In this document: positions 34,470 to 43,752 of the stretch, in pieces | How the letters are laid out: every line of letters begins with the position of its first letter | Numbering within the stretch: the first letter of the stretch is position 1 | Source of the DNA: Elizabethkingia occulta | Lineage (GTDB): Bacteria; Bacteroidota; Bacteroidia; Flavobacteriales; Weeksellaceae | DNA length: 64,000 nt | NCBI RefSeq assembly: GCF_002023715.1 | Contig: NZ_MAHX01000016.1 | Location: 124,001-188,000 of the forward strand | Direction: 5' to 3' | Notes under the pieces: model-generated | Told to the model about the DNA's origin: nothing | The model's database searches: none | What the model saw: only the letters and a program-made list of their open reading frames with translations | Translations under genes and position numbers: made by a program

Positions 34470-35105
34470 ATGTATCAGCTAGACCCTAATGATATTTCTT
34501 TCCCGGACCCGGCATTGTATAATCCGGAAGAGGGGCTAATGGCTTTTGGCGGAGATCTTTCTGTCGAAAGAATTTGGTTTGCCTACCAGCTTGGGATTTT
34601 TCCATGGTTTAATGAGGGCGAAGAAATTCTCTGGTGGTGCCCGGATCCGCGATTTGTTTTGTTTCCGAACGAAATAAAGATTTCAAAATCTATGCGTAAG
34701 GTTTTTCGTGATGAAACATTTTCTTTTACCGAAAACCAGTGCTTCATCGAGGTAATCAGGAACTGTAAAGATATTTACAGAGAAGATCAGGATGGAACAT
34801 GGATAACTGATGAGATGGAGGAGGCTTATATAGAATTACACAGACTTGGAAAGGCAAAAAGTATTGAGGTATGGCAGGGTGAAGAGCTGGTTGGTGGTTT
34901 GTATGGGCTTGACCTGGGAAATGTTTTCTGTGGAGAGAGTATGTTTGCGAAAGTAAGTAATGCTTCGAAAGCCGGATTTATTTATTTCGCAAAAAAATAT
35001 CAAGAGACGTATGACGTGATAGACTGTCAGGTATATACAGCACACTTGGAAAGCCTTGGAACAAGGATGATAGATAAGCAGGACTATTTAAATTTTTTAA
35101 AATAA
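34470..35105 (+). CDS. aat: Leucyl/phenylalanyl-tRNA-protein transferase
   Basis: A 211-residue cytoplasmic enzyme that adds Leu or Phe to N-terminal Arg or Lys of proteins, marking them for ClpAP (N-degron pathway). The family segments are clear: FPDPALYNPEEGLMAFGGDLS, then FPWFNEGE and WWCPDPRFVLFP, and GLYGLDLGNVFCGESMFA, with the last two windows marking residues 50-66 and 143-160. Length is typical. Its TAA is directly followed by the ATG of the EamA transporter gene. Confidence 0.93.
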   Translation: MYQLDPNDISFPDPALYNPEEGLMAFGGDLSVERIWFAYQLGIFPWFNEGEEILWWCPDPRFVLFPNEIKISKSMRKVFRDETFSFTENQCFIEVIRNCKDIYREDQDGTWITDEMEEAYIELHRLGKAKSIEVWQGEELVGGLYGLDLGNVFCGESMFAKVSNASKAGFIYFAKKYQETYDVIDCQVYTAHLESLGTRMIDKQDYLNFLK

Positions 35106-35981
35106 ATGGATACAAATAGGGAAAAATGGGTTCTTCTGATGGTGCTTACCCTAATATGGGGTTCGTCATTTATCCTGATCAAAAAATCTTTACAGCATTT
35201 TAATCCATTTGAGGTGGGAGCACTGAGGATTCTAATAGCCTCTCTGATACTGATGCCTATTGCAATAAAACATCTGAAGAGCTTTCCTGTAAAACAACTT
35301 AAATGGGTTGTGGTAGTAGCGCTTTGTGGTAATTTTTTTCCAATGTTTCTGTTTCCGATTGCAGAAACCAGAATCAGCAGCAGTATTGCCGGAATTATTA
35401 ATTCTATGCTGCCTATTTTTGTTATTATAGTAGGGCCATTATTATGGGGAATTAATTCGACAAAAAAACAGATGATTGGCGTTGGAATTAGCTTTGTAGG
35501 AGCCTGTATTCTGATGCTGGCTTCCAAAAATGAAAGTGGTTCCATTGAGATAATCCCTATTTTATTGCTTTTGCTGGCTACAGTATTCTATGCTATAAAT
35601 GTTACAACGGTTAAGGCAAAATTAGGCTCAATTCCAGCGAAAATGCTATCAGCTTATGTTTTTTCATTGGTCTTATTTCTACCCTCGCTTGTTACGCTGG
35701 TCTTTGCAGGCTTTTTTAATAACTTCAAGTCAGATGTCAGCTTCTGGGAAGGATTGGGCTTCGTATCTCTGTTATCAGTATTTGGAACCGGATTGGCTAT
35801 GATGCTGAACTATCGCCTGGTAAATATCTCCACACCTTTGTTTTCTTCTTCAGTAACTTTATTAATGCCTATTGTGGCTGTAGGTTGGGGGATTGTAGAT
35901 GGTGAAACTTTAAATATGGTACAGGTAGCGGGGGCTGTACTAATTATTTCTGGTCTTATTTTTCTGAGAGCCAATAAATAA
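35106..35981 (+). CDS. EamA/DMT-family membrane transporter
   Basis: A 291-residue protein with about ten hydrophobic segments arranged as two EamA repeats, of the drug/metabolite transporter superfamily. The first repeat begins VLTLIWGSSFILIKKS, the usual EamA start, and the second covers residues 145-288. The substrate cannot be read from sequence. The start codon abuts the aat stop codon, so the two are translated as one unit. Confidence 0.88.
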   Translation: MDTNREKWVLLMVLTLIWGSSFILIKKSLQHFNPFEVGALRILIASLILMPIAIKHLKSFPVKQLKWVVVVALCGNFFPMFLFPIAETRISSSIAGIINSMLPIFVIIVGPLLWGINSTKKQMIGVGISFVGACILMLASKNESGSIEIIPILLLLLATVFYAINVTTVKAKLGSIPAKMLSAYVFSLVLFLPSLVTLVFAGFFNNFKSDVSFWEGLGFVSLLSVFGTGLAMMLNYRLVNISTPLFSSSVTLLMPIVAVGWGIVDGETLNMVQVAGAVLIISGLIFLRANK

Positions 35982-36019
35982 AAATAAAAAAAACTGCGAG
36001 CGGAACGCCGCTGCAGTTT
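35978..36019 (-). terminator. Terminator of the small RNA candidate
   Basis: The stem aaactgc-agcgg / ccgct-gcagttt (12 bp with one bulged G) lies at 35991-36019. On the minus strand it is followed by a long T-rich tract; on the plus strand it has none, so it serves minus-strand transcription. Confidence 0.8.
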
Positions 36020-36050
36020 GAAATAAATCTAATAAAAAGTAAAAATGAAA
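35980..36050 (-). ncRNA. Candidate small RNA of about 70 bases
   Basis: On the minus strand a good promoter (36056-36088) is followed within about 70 bases by a strong intrinsic terminator (35978-36019). There is no ATG between them and no other minus-strand gene nearby that would need this terminator: the nearest one ends 280 bases upstream. The transcript would consist of a short U-rich leader plus the terminator hairpin. Its 3' end overlaps the end of the eamA gene by a few bases. I recognise no known RNA family. Confidence 0.5.
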
Positions 36051-36300
36051 GGCGACAAAGGTAAGTATTTTTTTATTTACCCTCCAAATTTATTTTTCAA
36101 ATTCTGAATTGTACTAATAATAAAGAAGTTCGGGGACTTAGATTGCGCTTAAGAAGCATTATAAACAAATATCATTATCCCTAAAATGCTTAATAAGATA
36201 GTACGAATAGTATCCGGACATAATAAATGGCCAAATACAACGGAGGTACTTTTCTTTACGGACTAATCAAAGAATGTTTTTTTCTAGTAAAGAAAGAAGA
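35982..36300. other. Intergenic region holding the small RNA candidate
   Basis: The left part holds the promoter and terminator of the candidate RNA. The right part, 36089-36300, shows no gene; a weak repeat (aagcatt ... aatgctt, 36153-36190) is the only structure noticed. Confidence 0.5.
36056..36088 (-). promoter_or_regulatory. Promoter of the small RNA candidate
   Basis: On the minus strand TTTG (36085-36088), a 21-base spacer and TACCTTTG (36056-36063) match the Bacteroidota promoter consensus. Confidence 0.65.
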
Positions 36301-36690
36301 TTATTTTTTTACTTCCGAAATTTTGACTGTGGGAGATGTAGTATATCCTTTTTCCTGTATATAGGCATAGAATTGTACATTCCCGTTTACAGAAGTTGTA
36401 TTCTCTATTATAATTCCATTAAAGGATGTATTATTAAAGCGTGCTTTTTCACCTTTTTTGATGATTTGATATAATTTGCGATCAGACGTATAAATCTTAA
36501 AAGTGGAATCCTCAGTGGAGGTATTAATTAAATCAAATTTGTGATTTCTAGAAGTGTTAGAAGTCAGTATATATTCTTTTTGGCTATCAATATTCCAAAG
36601 CTGGGCATAAACTCCCCTGAAACCAAAAGTTCCTGAACATGATGAAAGAATCGTAGTGGCTAGAAAAGTAGTGTAGAGTAATTTTTTCAT
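36301..36690 (-). CDS. Small hypothetical lipoprotein
   Basis: A 129-residue protein with a lipoprotein signal (lipobox LSSC, Cys18, followed by SGTFGF). The mature part has several Asn/Thr/Ser-rich beta-like stretches and ends in a Lys-rich tail. No family is recognised. It follows the FMN reductase gene by 44 bases on the same strand and could be cotranscribed with it. The lack of acidic residues after the cysteine argues for a periplasmic rather than surface location. Confidence 0.65.
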   Translation of the reverse strand: MKKLLYTTFLATTILSSCSGTFGFRGVYAQLWNIDSQKEYILTSNTSRNHKFDLINTSTEDSTFKIYTSDRKLYQIIKKGEKARFNNTSFNGIIIENTTSVNGNVQFYAYIQEKGYTTSPTVKISEVKK

Positions 36691-36734
36691 AGATTGCTGC
36701 TCTTTATTATAAAGACAATCTAAAATAAAAAAAG

Positions 36735-37259
36735 TTACAACAGGTTTTTAATATTTTCCGATAATTTCTGAAGAGCTTCGATAGTATTGGGATCTGTAAG
36801 TTGTCCATCAGTATTAAATCTGCCTTTTACACCCGAAATTAGAAGAGTAGATTCTTCAGAAAATCTTGCCCCCAAAGTCTTCATAATGAGGTGTAATTCC
36901 TCTTGTCCCTTTTCTCCGGATGCAGAGGCTGTAATAAGCACGGATGGTTTCTGATGGAATATATCTGTTGCAACAAACCATTCCAGAGCATTTTTCAGTA
37001 CTCCCGGAATACTAAAAATGTATTCCGGTGTACAGATCAGAACGATGTCTGCATATTTTATTTCTTCCCTGAATGCGATCACCTTTTCAGGCGTATTTTC
37101 AAAGGCCTGATCCGGCGCGAAATAGGGAAGGCTCGTTAGTCCATTAAAATAAGAGATTGTAAAATTCTGATGAAGAAGCTCTTCAATCTTTTCTACAATC
37201 TTCTGGTTTGAAGAATTGGGTCTTGTACTGCCAATAACAGCTAAAATCCGAGGTTTCAT
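36735..37259 (-). CDS. NADPH-dependent FMN reductase-like flavoprotein
   Basis: A 174-residue flavodoxin-fold protein. The FMN phosphate loop GSTRPNSSNQ (residues 9-18) and the PEYIFSIPGVLKNALEW segment (about 80-96) are the family hallmarks. Relatives use NADPH to reduce FMN, quinones or azo dyes; the physiological acceptor here is unknown. The gene begins 3 bases after mnmA, so it is probably cotranscribed with it. Confidence 0.88.
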   Translation of the reverse strand: MKPRILAVIGSTRPNSSNQKIVEKIEELLHQNFTISYFNGLTSLPYFAPDQAFENTPEKVIAFREEIKYADIVLICTPEYIFSIPGVLKNALEWFVATDIFHQKPSVLITASASGEKGQEELHLIMKTLGARFSEESTLLISGVKGRFNTDGQLTDPNTIEALQKLSENIKNLL

Positions 37260-37262
37260 GTC

Positions 37263-38447
37263 TTATGAGATTACACCACTTCCAAGTGTTTCTTCTCCGT
37301 CGTACCATGCTGCAAATTGCCCCTCAGCAATAGCCGATTGAGGTTCTTCAAACTCTATATAAAAAGCGTCTTCAAACTGATAGATTGTAGCTTTCTGTAA
37401 AGGCTGTCTGTAACGGATTCTGGCCATTACTTCACGGCTTTCACCATTCTGAAGCTGCAAATCTTTACGAATCCATTTTACTTCGTCATTATTTATTTTC
37501 AGAGCTTTTTTATACAATCCCGGGAAGCTGTGGCTTTCTCCTACAAAGAGTATATTATTTTCCATATCACGGGAGATCACAAAGCAGGATTCTTTATGAC
37601 CACCTATACCAAGGCCTTTACTTTGGCCAATTGTGTAATATTGAGCACCCTGATGTTTACCAATGACTTTTCCATCACTTTTCTGATACCTGATTTTTGA
37701 AGAAAGGTATTCCAGTTCTTCCTGTTTTGATGAGAATTCAGGTTGAGGCTGATTAAATCCCGGGAAGTCTCTGAAAATTTCTACAATTTCACCTTCTTTT
37801 GGCTGTAACTGTTGTTTCAAAAACTCCGGAAGACTTACTTTCCCAATAAAACAAAGTCCCTGGGAATCTTTCTTGTCAGCAGTTACCAAGCCAATTTCTT
37901 TCGCAATTTCTCTTACCTGCGGTTTTGTTAAATGACCAATCGGAAACAGGGCTTTGGAAAGCTGATCCTGACTTAGCTGACAAAGAAAATAAGACTGATC
38001 TTTATTATTGTCGTTACCGGCTAACAGGCGGTAAATTGTTTCACCATCTTTTTCTACGGAAGAAAGTTGTGCATAATGACCTGTCGCCACTTTTTCAGCA
38101 CCCAGAGAAAGTGCAACATCCATGAAGGCATCAAATTTTACCTCACGGTTACACAGAACATCCGGATTGGGCGTACGTCCTTTTTCGTATTCTTCAAACA
38201 TGTAATCTACAATGCGTTCCTTATAAAGCTCGCTCATATCGATTACCTGGAACGGAATTCCCAGCTTTTGGGCAACCATTAGTGCATCATTACTATCTTC
38301 TATCCATGGACATTCATCTTCCAGAGTAACCGAAGCATCATTCCAGTTACGCATGAAAAGTCCAACAACATCATGTCCCTGTTGTTTTAGTAAATAAGCT
38401 GCCACACTGGAGTCTACTCCTCCGGATAGTCCGACTACAATTTTCAT
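37263..38447 (-). CDS. mnmA: MnmA, tRNA-specific 2-thiouridylase
   Basis: A 394-residue cytoplasmic enzyme that thiolates U34 of tRNA-Lys, Glu and Gln. The PP-loop [12 protein letters not shown] (residues 6-17) binds ATP. The catalytic cysteines are in VLCNREVKF and GLCFIGK, and the C-terminal beta domains are complete. Length is somewhat longer than the E. coli enzyme, as is common in Bacteroidota. It is the first gene of a unit with the FMN reductase. Confidence 0.95.
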   Translation of the reverse strand: MKIVVGLSGGVDSSVAAYLLKQQGHDVVGLFMRNWNDASVTLEDECPWIEDSNDALMVAQKLGIPFQVIDMSELYKERIVDYMFEEYEKGRTPNPDVLCNREVKFDAFMDVALSLGAEKVATGHYAQLSSVEKDGETIYRLLAGNDNNKDQSYFLCQLSQDQLSKALFPIGHLTKPQVREIAKEIGLVTADKKDSQGLCFIGKVSLPEFLKQQLQPKEGEIVEIFRDFPGFNQPQPEFSSKQEELEYLSSKIRYQKSDGKVIGKHQGAQYYTIGQSKGLGIGGHKESCFVISRDMENNILFVGESHSFPGLYKKALKINNDEVKWIRKDLQLQNGESREVMARIRYRQPLQKATIYQFEDAFYIEFEEPQSAIAEGQFAAWYDGEETLGSGVIS

Positions 38448-38464
38448 TCTACAAAAATTTTTTG

Positions 38465-38472
38465 CAAAGTTA
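38465..38472 (-). promoter_or_regulatory. Probable -7 promoter element of mnmA
   Basis: TAACTTTG on the minus strand fits TAnnTTTG and lies 17 bases before the mnmA start codon. No -33 TTTG is visible at the usual distance. Confidence 0.5.
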
Positions 38473-38550
38473 CAACAACTTAATCTATTGAAAAACGTAT
38501 TGTTATTGAAAGCATCAAATACAGGTAATTGGAAAAACTATATTGTATTT

Positions 38551-40587
38551 TTAATAGAAATCTTCCGGAGAGAACTTTCTCCTGCTGAAGTTCTCGCTGC
38601 TCCATTCAAATACAAAATCCTTTGCATTTACATCTTTTTCAGGCTTTTTATAAGTGAGTGTAAAAGGATGAAGACCTGCTTTTAGTAAGATCTCTGCGCA
38701 TTTTTCTGTTCCGGAAATGTAGTTGTAGTCAGCATCGATTAATGCTGCTTCATGTATTCTCAGAAAAGCCTTGCCAAATGCTTTAAGGAAAAATGTATAA
38801 TTGTCATTTTGAGGAATATTTAGAACTCCTTTTATAGTAACAATATTTCCTTTTATACTTTTATTTGTTATAGTAGGAGTCGTAAGAGTGCCGTTGTTTA
38901 TAGGTTTCAGATTATGTGTATCTGGTACCCATGGAGAATTTGTCTGATAGCTGTACCACTGAATACCTTTTTTTGCCGATTTAGGAAGAATTCCAGGTAT
39001 ATATGCTTTATCGTACGGGCGGGCTGCAGATGAGTCCGGACGGCGGTTTTGCAGAACAAAATCTTTCATATTTTGTTGCAGCGAAGGCATGGTTGCTGCT
39101 AAGTCTGTTTTCTGTTTAGGATCAGTAACTACATTATAAATTTCAAAGTTATCTTGCGCATCTTTAATATTGTAACGTACCCCACTGTATTTTCCGAAAC
39201 GGACCAATTGCATTTGTCCCCGTGTTCTTTTACGTCTTTTAGCTTCAAAATCAACATAATTAGGGGTATGTCCTTCTTCGAAATATTCTGCGTAGACAAT
39301 AGGATCTTTTTGTTGCTTGACCATTCCGGTAAGTATTGGTAAAATAGAAATCCCATCTGCGCGTTGCGGGATTGTTACTCCTGCAGCATCCAGAAAAGTA
39401 GGCATCCAGTCGGACAGCATGTTTGGGAGATCAATTTTCTGCCCCGGTGCGATTTTGCTATTCCATTGTATAAAAACAGGCATGCGCTCTCCTCCTTCCC
39501 ACAGATCTCTTTTTATGCCGTCAAAAGGGCCATAGCCATCGAAAAATTCAGGTGTATAAGGTTCTTTTAAATAAGACTCCTGTGAAGGGCCGTTGTCTGA
39601 AGAGAATACAACCAGTGTGTTTTGATCAATTTTGAGATCTTTCAGGAGTTGTAAGAGGTCGCCAACCTGAGCGTCTAAACGTTGTATTACCGTTGCATAT
39701 CTCTTGTTTACGTCTGGCCATGACTTTTCTGTCCCATCAGCTGTTTTATAGGTGGCATTTGCATATTCAGGTGCATACCAGGAATCTATTTCCCCGGATG
39801 CTGTATTAATCATTTGTCCCTTTTTACCTAGCCATTGCAACCCTCCATTTAGTCCACTTCCCTTTGGATATTCCTGTGTAGGAAGCTCTATCACAGCATG
39901 AGGTGTATCATAGGCCAGATACATGAAGAATAGTTTGTCTTTTTGCTTCTGATTGTGTTGGGTAATCCAATATTTTGCACGAGCTGTCCACAAGTCTCCC
40001 GTATAAGATTTGTCCAGATCTTCAGCTACATTGGTGTAATTATCATATACCTCCTTCTTGCCTCTGTATTTTCCTTCTTTAGGGTAGTGCTCATGACCAT
40101 CGGAATGTCTGATATATCCGTAATATTCATTAAAGCCTCTTTTAAGCGGATGAGAGGGCCAGCTTGCCTCTGTTCCCTGTAGTCCCCATTTTCCTATAGC
40201 TATTGTTGTATATCCAGCTTTCTGCAGGGTATTCCCCATTGTGTAATTGTCTTCAAGAGCCTTATCGAACTGATTATCTCTTACCTCGGAATGTCCTTGC
40301 GTACGTCCTGTTAGTAGAGAAGCCCGTGAAGGAGCACAAACAGGAGCATTGCTATAGGATTGGGTGAGTATGGCTCCTTGAGCTGAGAGCTTATCAAGAA
40401 ACGGAGTCGATATATAAGGCTTTCCTTCCTTTTTTCTTTGGTTCTGATTCAAAATACCAATATCTCCGTATCCTAAATCATCTACTAAAATGAAAATAAT
40501 ATTAGGCTTTGAAGTCTTTTTAACAGTCTGAGCTGCGAGACTGCAGGTGATAAAAAGCAGAATAAAAAGCTTAAGAAATTTGTTCAT
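38551..40587 (-). CDS. Secreted sulfatase (formylglycine-dependent, Cys type)
   Basis: A 678-residue exported arylsulfatase-family enzyme (signal peptide to about SLAAQ). The metal ligands Asp36-Asp37 and the activation motif CAPSRASLLTGR with Cys84, the residue converted to formylglycine, are intact. So are GKWGLQG and the later SSDNGPS metal site. After the catalytic domain (to about residue 520) the C-terminal 110 residues resemble a PA14-like beta domain (NYTFFLKAFGKAFLRI). It lies 87 bases after the sugar symporter gene on the same strand, so it may belong to the xylose operon; a sulfated polysaccharide as substrate is inferred. Confidence 0.88.
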   Translation of the reverse strand: MNKFLKLFILLFITCSLAAQTVKKTSKPNIIFILVDDLGYGDIGILNQNQRKKEGKPYISTPFLDKLSAQGAILTQSYSNAPVCAPSRASLLTGRTQGHSEVRDNQFDKALEDNYTMGNTLQKAGYTTIAIGKWGLQGTEASWPSHPLKRGFNEYYGYIRHSDGHEHYPKEGKYRGKKEVYDNYTNVAEDLDKSYTGDLWTARAKYWITQHNQKQKDKLFFMYLAYDTPHAVIELPTQEYPKGSGLNGGLQWLGKKGQMINTASGEIDSWYAPEYANATYKTADGTEKSWPDVNKRYATVIQRLDAQVGDLLQLLKDLKIDQNTLVVFSSDNGPSQESYLKEPYTPEFFDGYGPFDGIKRDLWEGGERMPVFIQWNSKIAPGQKIDLPNMLSDWMPTFLDAAGVTIPQRADGISILPILTGMVKQQKDPIVYAEYFEEGHTPNYVDFEAKRRKRTRGQMQLVRFGKYSGVRYNIKDAQDNFEIYNVVTDPKQKTDLAATMPSLQQNMKDFVLQNRRPDSSAARPYDKAYIPGILPKSAKKGIQWYSYQTNSPWVPDTHNLKPINNGTLTTPTITNKSIKGNIVTIKGVLNIPQNDNYTFFLKAFGKAFLRIHEAALIDADYNYISGTEKCAEILLKAGLHPFTLTYKKPEKDVNAKDFVFEWSSENFSRRKFSPEDFY

Positions 40588-40674
40588 GGTTATAAGTTAT
40601 TGATAAATATATAAAAATAACCCCAGAACAAGGTGCTTCCAATAGCATAAAGGATAGGGTTTTATATTCTCGAT

Positions 40675-42357
40675 TTACCAATATATCATATAAAGAGCAG
40701 CCGTAATAAGGATTATAATTAAAGCACCGATAAAAAATCCCGGATGTACTCTGAACATTTTTGAATCAACTTTCAAACCTTTAGGAACCACACCGCGTGC
40801 ATTCTCTGTTTTGCTTATCAGAACCATTCCGATAATACAAATTATAAATACAATAGCCATACGATCTAGAAAAGGAATTTCATACAATCCGGAAGCCTTG
40901 TTCCGTATAGCAAAACTGTATTTGCTTAGAAAAGATAAATCGGTATAGCCAGGTAAGAACTTAAGAAACACTGAGAAAAAGAAGCCCCCGATTGTAGCAA
41001 ATAATGCCGCGTTTGAAGTCGTTTTTTTCCAGAAAAAGCCTAATATAAACATAGCGAATATTCCTGGAGAGACAAACCCGGTATATTCTTGGATATACTG
41101 AAAACCTCCTTTTTTGTCTATTCCGAGATGGGGAGCTATAATTACTGCCAGAATCATAGAGACAATTATTGTAATTTTCCCAACACGAATAAGCTTTTTC
41201 TCTGAAGCCTTCTTATCAAAGATTTTATGATAAACATCGAGAGAAAAGATAGTGGCAATACTGTTGGATTTCCCTGCCAATGATGCCACAACAGCAGCCG
41301 TTAATGCAGCAAAGGAAAGTCCTTTTAAACCTGCAGGAAGCAAATTAAGTAATACAGGGTAGGCTCTGTCGGGATTAGTTTCTCCATCATACAGCATTTC
41401 ATTCTTAAACAATCCGTCTTTCCACAGCACATAAGCAGCAATACCTGGGAGTACAACAATTACCGGCATCAATAGTTTGAGAAAAGCAGCAAATAAGATT
41501 CCGCTTCGTGCTGTTTTAAGATCAGCTCCAAGTGCCCGTTGGGTTATGTATTGATTACACCCCCAATAGTTGAGGTTAACGAGCCACATTCCACCGATTA
41601 ATACTGATAAACCGGGGAGATCCAAATAACTTTCATTATTTGGTTTTAGTATCATATGAAAATGCTCTGACGCTTTTTGAGTCATAATCTGATAGCCGTG
41701 GAAGATACCATTACCATTTCCGTAATGATCAGAAACAAGATTAAGAGCTAAATAGGTAGTTGCCAGACCACCTAGTATCAAAAAGAAAACCTGTATTACA
41801 TCTGTATATCCTATCACTTTCATTCCGCCGAGTGTAATAATAATGGCAAAAATGGCTATACTATACATACAGAAGGTGATATTAAGTCCGGAAATACTGC
41901 TTACTGCCAAAGCGCCCAGATAAAGAATAGAAGTGAGATTAACAACAACATAAAGCAATAACCAGAAGACTGCCATAATCATTGCTACAGTACTATTGTA
42001 GCGTTTATGGAGGAATTGTGGCATTGTGAAAATTTTATTTTTGAGGTATACCGGAATAAAGAAAACAGCAACAATGATAAGAGTAATGGCGGCCATCCAT
42101 TCGTAGGTAGCTATAGCCAGTCCCATTTTGAAACCAGAGCCACTCATTCCGATAAATTGCTCAGCCGAGATATTGGACGCAATAAGCGAAGCGCCTATTG
42201 CCCACCACGTCAAAGAACCTTCTGCAAGGAAGTAGTCTTTGGATCCACCTGAGTTTTTTGCTTTCTTTTTATAGAATACCCAAAGTCCATAACAGGAAAC
42301 GATTATGAAGTAAATAAAGAATACAATATAGTCTTTTGTAGTTAATATATTATTCAT
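40675..42357 (-). CDS. Sodium/sugar symporter (SSS family), probably for xylose
   Basis: A 560-residue polytopic inner-membrane protein of the sodium:solute symporter family with about 14 hydrophobic segments. The early SLTWWAIGASLIASNISAEQ region (residues 48-67) and FAALTAAVVASLAGKSNS mark the sodium-binding core of SGLT-type sugar carriers. It sits 35 bases after xylA in the xylB-xylA-symporter order, so uptake of xylose (or another pentose) is a good inference. Confidence 0.88.
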   Translation of the reverse strand: MNNILTTKDYIVFFIYFIIVSCYGLWVFYKKKAKNSGGSKDYFLAEGSLTWWAIGASLIASNISAEQFIGMSGSGFKMGLAIATYEWMAAITLIIVAVFFIPVYLKNKIFTMPQFLHKRYNSTVAMIMAVFWLLLYVVVNLTSILYLGALAVSSISGLNITFCMYSIAIFAIIITLGGMKVIGYTDVIQVFFLILGGLATTYLALNLVSDHYGNGNGIFHGYQIMTQKASEHFHMILKPNNESYLDLPGLSVLIGGMWLVNLNYWGCNQYITQRALGADLKTARSGILFAAFLKLLMPVIVVLPGIAAYVLWKDGLFKNEMLYDGETNPDRAYPVLLNLLPAGLKGLSFAALTAAVVASLAGKSNSIATIFSLDVYHKIFDKKASEKKLIRVGKITIIVSMILAVIIAPHLGIDKKGGFQYIQEYTGFVSPGIFAMFILGFFWKKTTSNAALFATIGGFFFSVFLKFLPGYTDLSFLSKYSFAIRNKASGLYEIPFLDRMAIVFIICIIGMVLISKTENARGVVPKGLKVDSKMFRVHPGFFIGALIIILITAALYMIYW

Positions 42358-42392
42358 GGCTTTGTGATGCGTTTAGATTGGAAATTAAGAAA

Positions 42393-43721
42393 TCAGATGT
42401 ATCTGTTGATGAGGTTTTCTAAAAACTCCTGTTTACCAGATCTTACTTCTGGCTCTCCATTTTCTGTTGCAAAATGATATAGATCTTCTAAAGATAAATT
42501 CCCCTTTTCAAATTCAGCGCCTTTACCTGTATCAAAAGACTTGTAACGTTCTCTCCTGAAATGTAAATAGGAAGATTCTTCCAAAATTTTATCTGCAGTT
42601 ATCAAAGCCCTTGCAAATAAGTCCATTCCACCAATGTGTGCAAAAAACAAATCTTCTGTATCGGTGGAATTTCTTCTGATTTTTGCATCGAAATTTACTC
42701 CGCCACCCTGCAGCCCCCCGGCATTCAGAATAATAAGCATTGACTCCGTTAGCTCATTTATATTATATGGGAATTGATCTGTGTCCCATCCGTTTTGTTC
42801 GTCACCTCGATTGGCATCTATAGAGCCTAATAGTCCTGCATCTGCTGCTACTTGCAGTTCATGCTGAAATGTGTGTCCGGCGAGGGTTGCATGATTTACT
42901 TCGAGGTTGAGTTTAAAATCATCTGCTAATCCATACTGGCGAAGAAAACCAATTACAGTTGCAGCATCGTAATCGTATTGATGTTTTGTAGGTTCACATG
43001 GTTTAGGTTCAATAAAAAATGTTCCGTTAAAACCATTTTTACGTGCATAATCTTTTGAAAGATGTAAGAATTTGGCCAGATGTTCTTGTTCACGCTTCAT
43101 ATTTGTGTTCAATAGAGATGTATAGCCTTCGCGGCCACCCCAGAATACATAGTTCTGTCCGTTCAGAGTAATTGTGGCATCCAGCGCAGCTTTTACCTGT
43201 GCAGCACCGTGTGCAAGTACATGAAAGTCGGGATTGGTAGCTGCTCCGTTCATATAGCGCTTATGGCTGAAAAGATTTGCTGTTCCCCAAAGCAGTTTAA
43301 TGCCCGTCTCTTTTTGTTTTTGCTGAGCATATGAAGTAATGATTTGCAGTCTTTTTTCATTATCCACAATGTTATCTGTGTAATCCACAAGATCGACATC
43401 GTGAAAACAGTAATAGGGGATTTGGAGTTTGGACATAAATTCAAAAGCTGCATCCATTTTATCTTTTGCGCGTTCAATAACATCCGACTTTTGATCCCAG
43501 GAGAATATATGAGTACTGCCTCCAAAAGGATCACTTCCGTTAGCATTGAAAGAATGCCAATAAGCACATGCAAACTTAAAATGCTCCGCCATACTTTTGC
43601 CCCGAACAATACAATCAGGATTGTACCATCTGAATGCAAATGGATTATCACTTTCAGTTCCTTCATAATGAATCTTTCCGATTCCTTTGAAAAATTCTTT
43701 TTGTTCTTTGATGTAGTTCAT
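42393..43721 (-). CDS. xylA: Xylose isomerase
   Basis: A 442-residue enzyme that converts D-xylose to D-xylulose in the cytoplasm. The signature YCFHDVD (His and Asp of the active site), [13 protein letters not shown], and the metal-binding [16 protein letters not shown] and [13 protein letters not shown] are intact. The length fits the group II enzymes. It lies between xylB (31 bases upstream) and the symporter gene, in an operon under the likely control of the divergent LacI-type regulator. Confidence 0.96.
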   Translation of the reverse strand: MNYIKEQKEFFKGIGKIHYEGTESDNPFAFRWYNPDCIVRGKSMAEHFKFACAYWHSFNANGSDPFGGSTHIFSWDQKSDVIERAKDKMDAAFEFMSKLQIPYYCFHDVDLVDYTDNIVDNEKRLQIITSYAQQKQKETGIKLLWGTANLFSHKRYMNGAATNPDFHVLAHGAAQVKAALDATITLNGQNYVFWGGREGYTSLLNTNMKREQEHLAKFLHLSKDYARKNGFNGTFFIEPKPCEPTKHQYDYDAATVIGFLRQYGLADDFKLNLEVNHATLAGHTFQHELQVAADAGLLGSIDANRGDEQNGWDTDQFPYNINELTESMLIILNAGGLQGGGVNFDAKIRRNSTDTEDLFFAHIGGMDLFARALITADKILEESSYLHFRRERYKSFDTGKGAEFEKGNLSLEDLYHFATENGEPEVRSGKQEFLENLINRYI

Positions 43722-43752
43722 TATATATTAATTTTTAACTATTAGCTTATAA

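Noticed and set aside
36044-36106. A possible 20-residue peptide starting MKGDKGKY on the plus strand, at first sight like ribosomal protein THX (MGKGDKKT)
   Set aside because: After six residues it turns into a hydrophobic, unrelated sequence and stops. It lacks the basic THX body, and the region is better explained by the minus-strand small RNA promoter.
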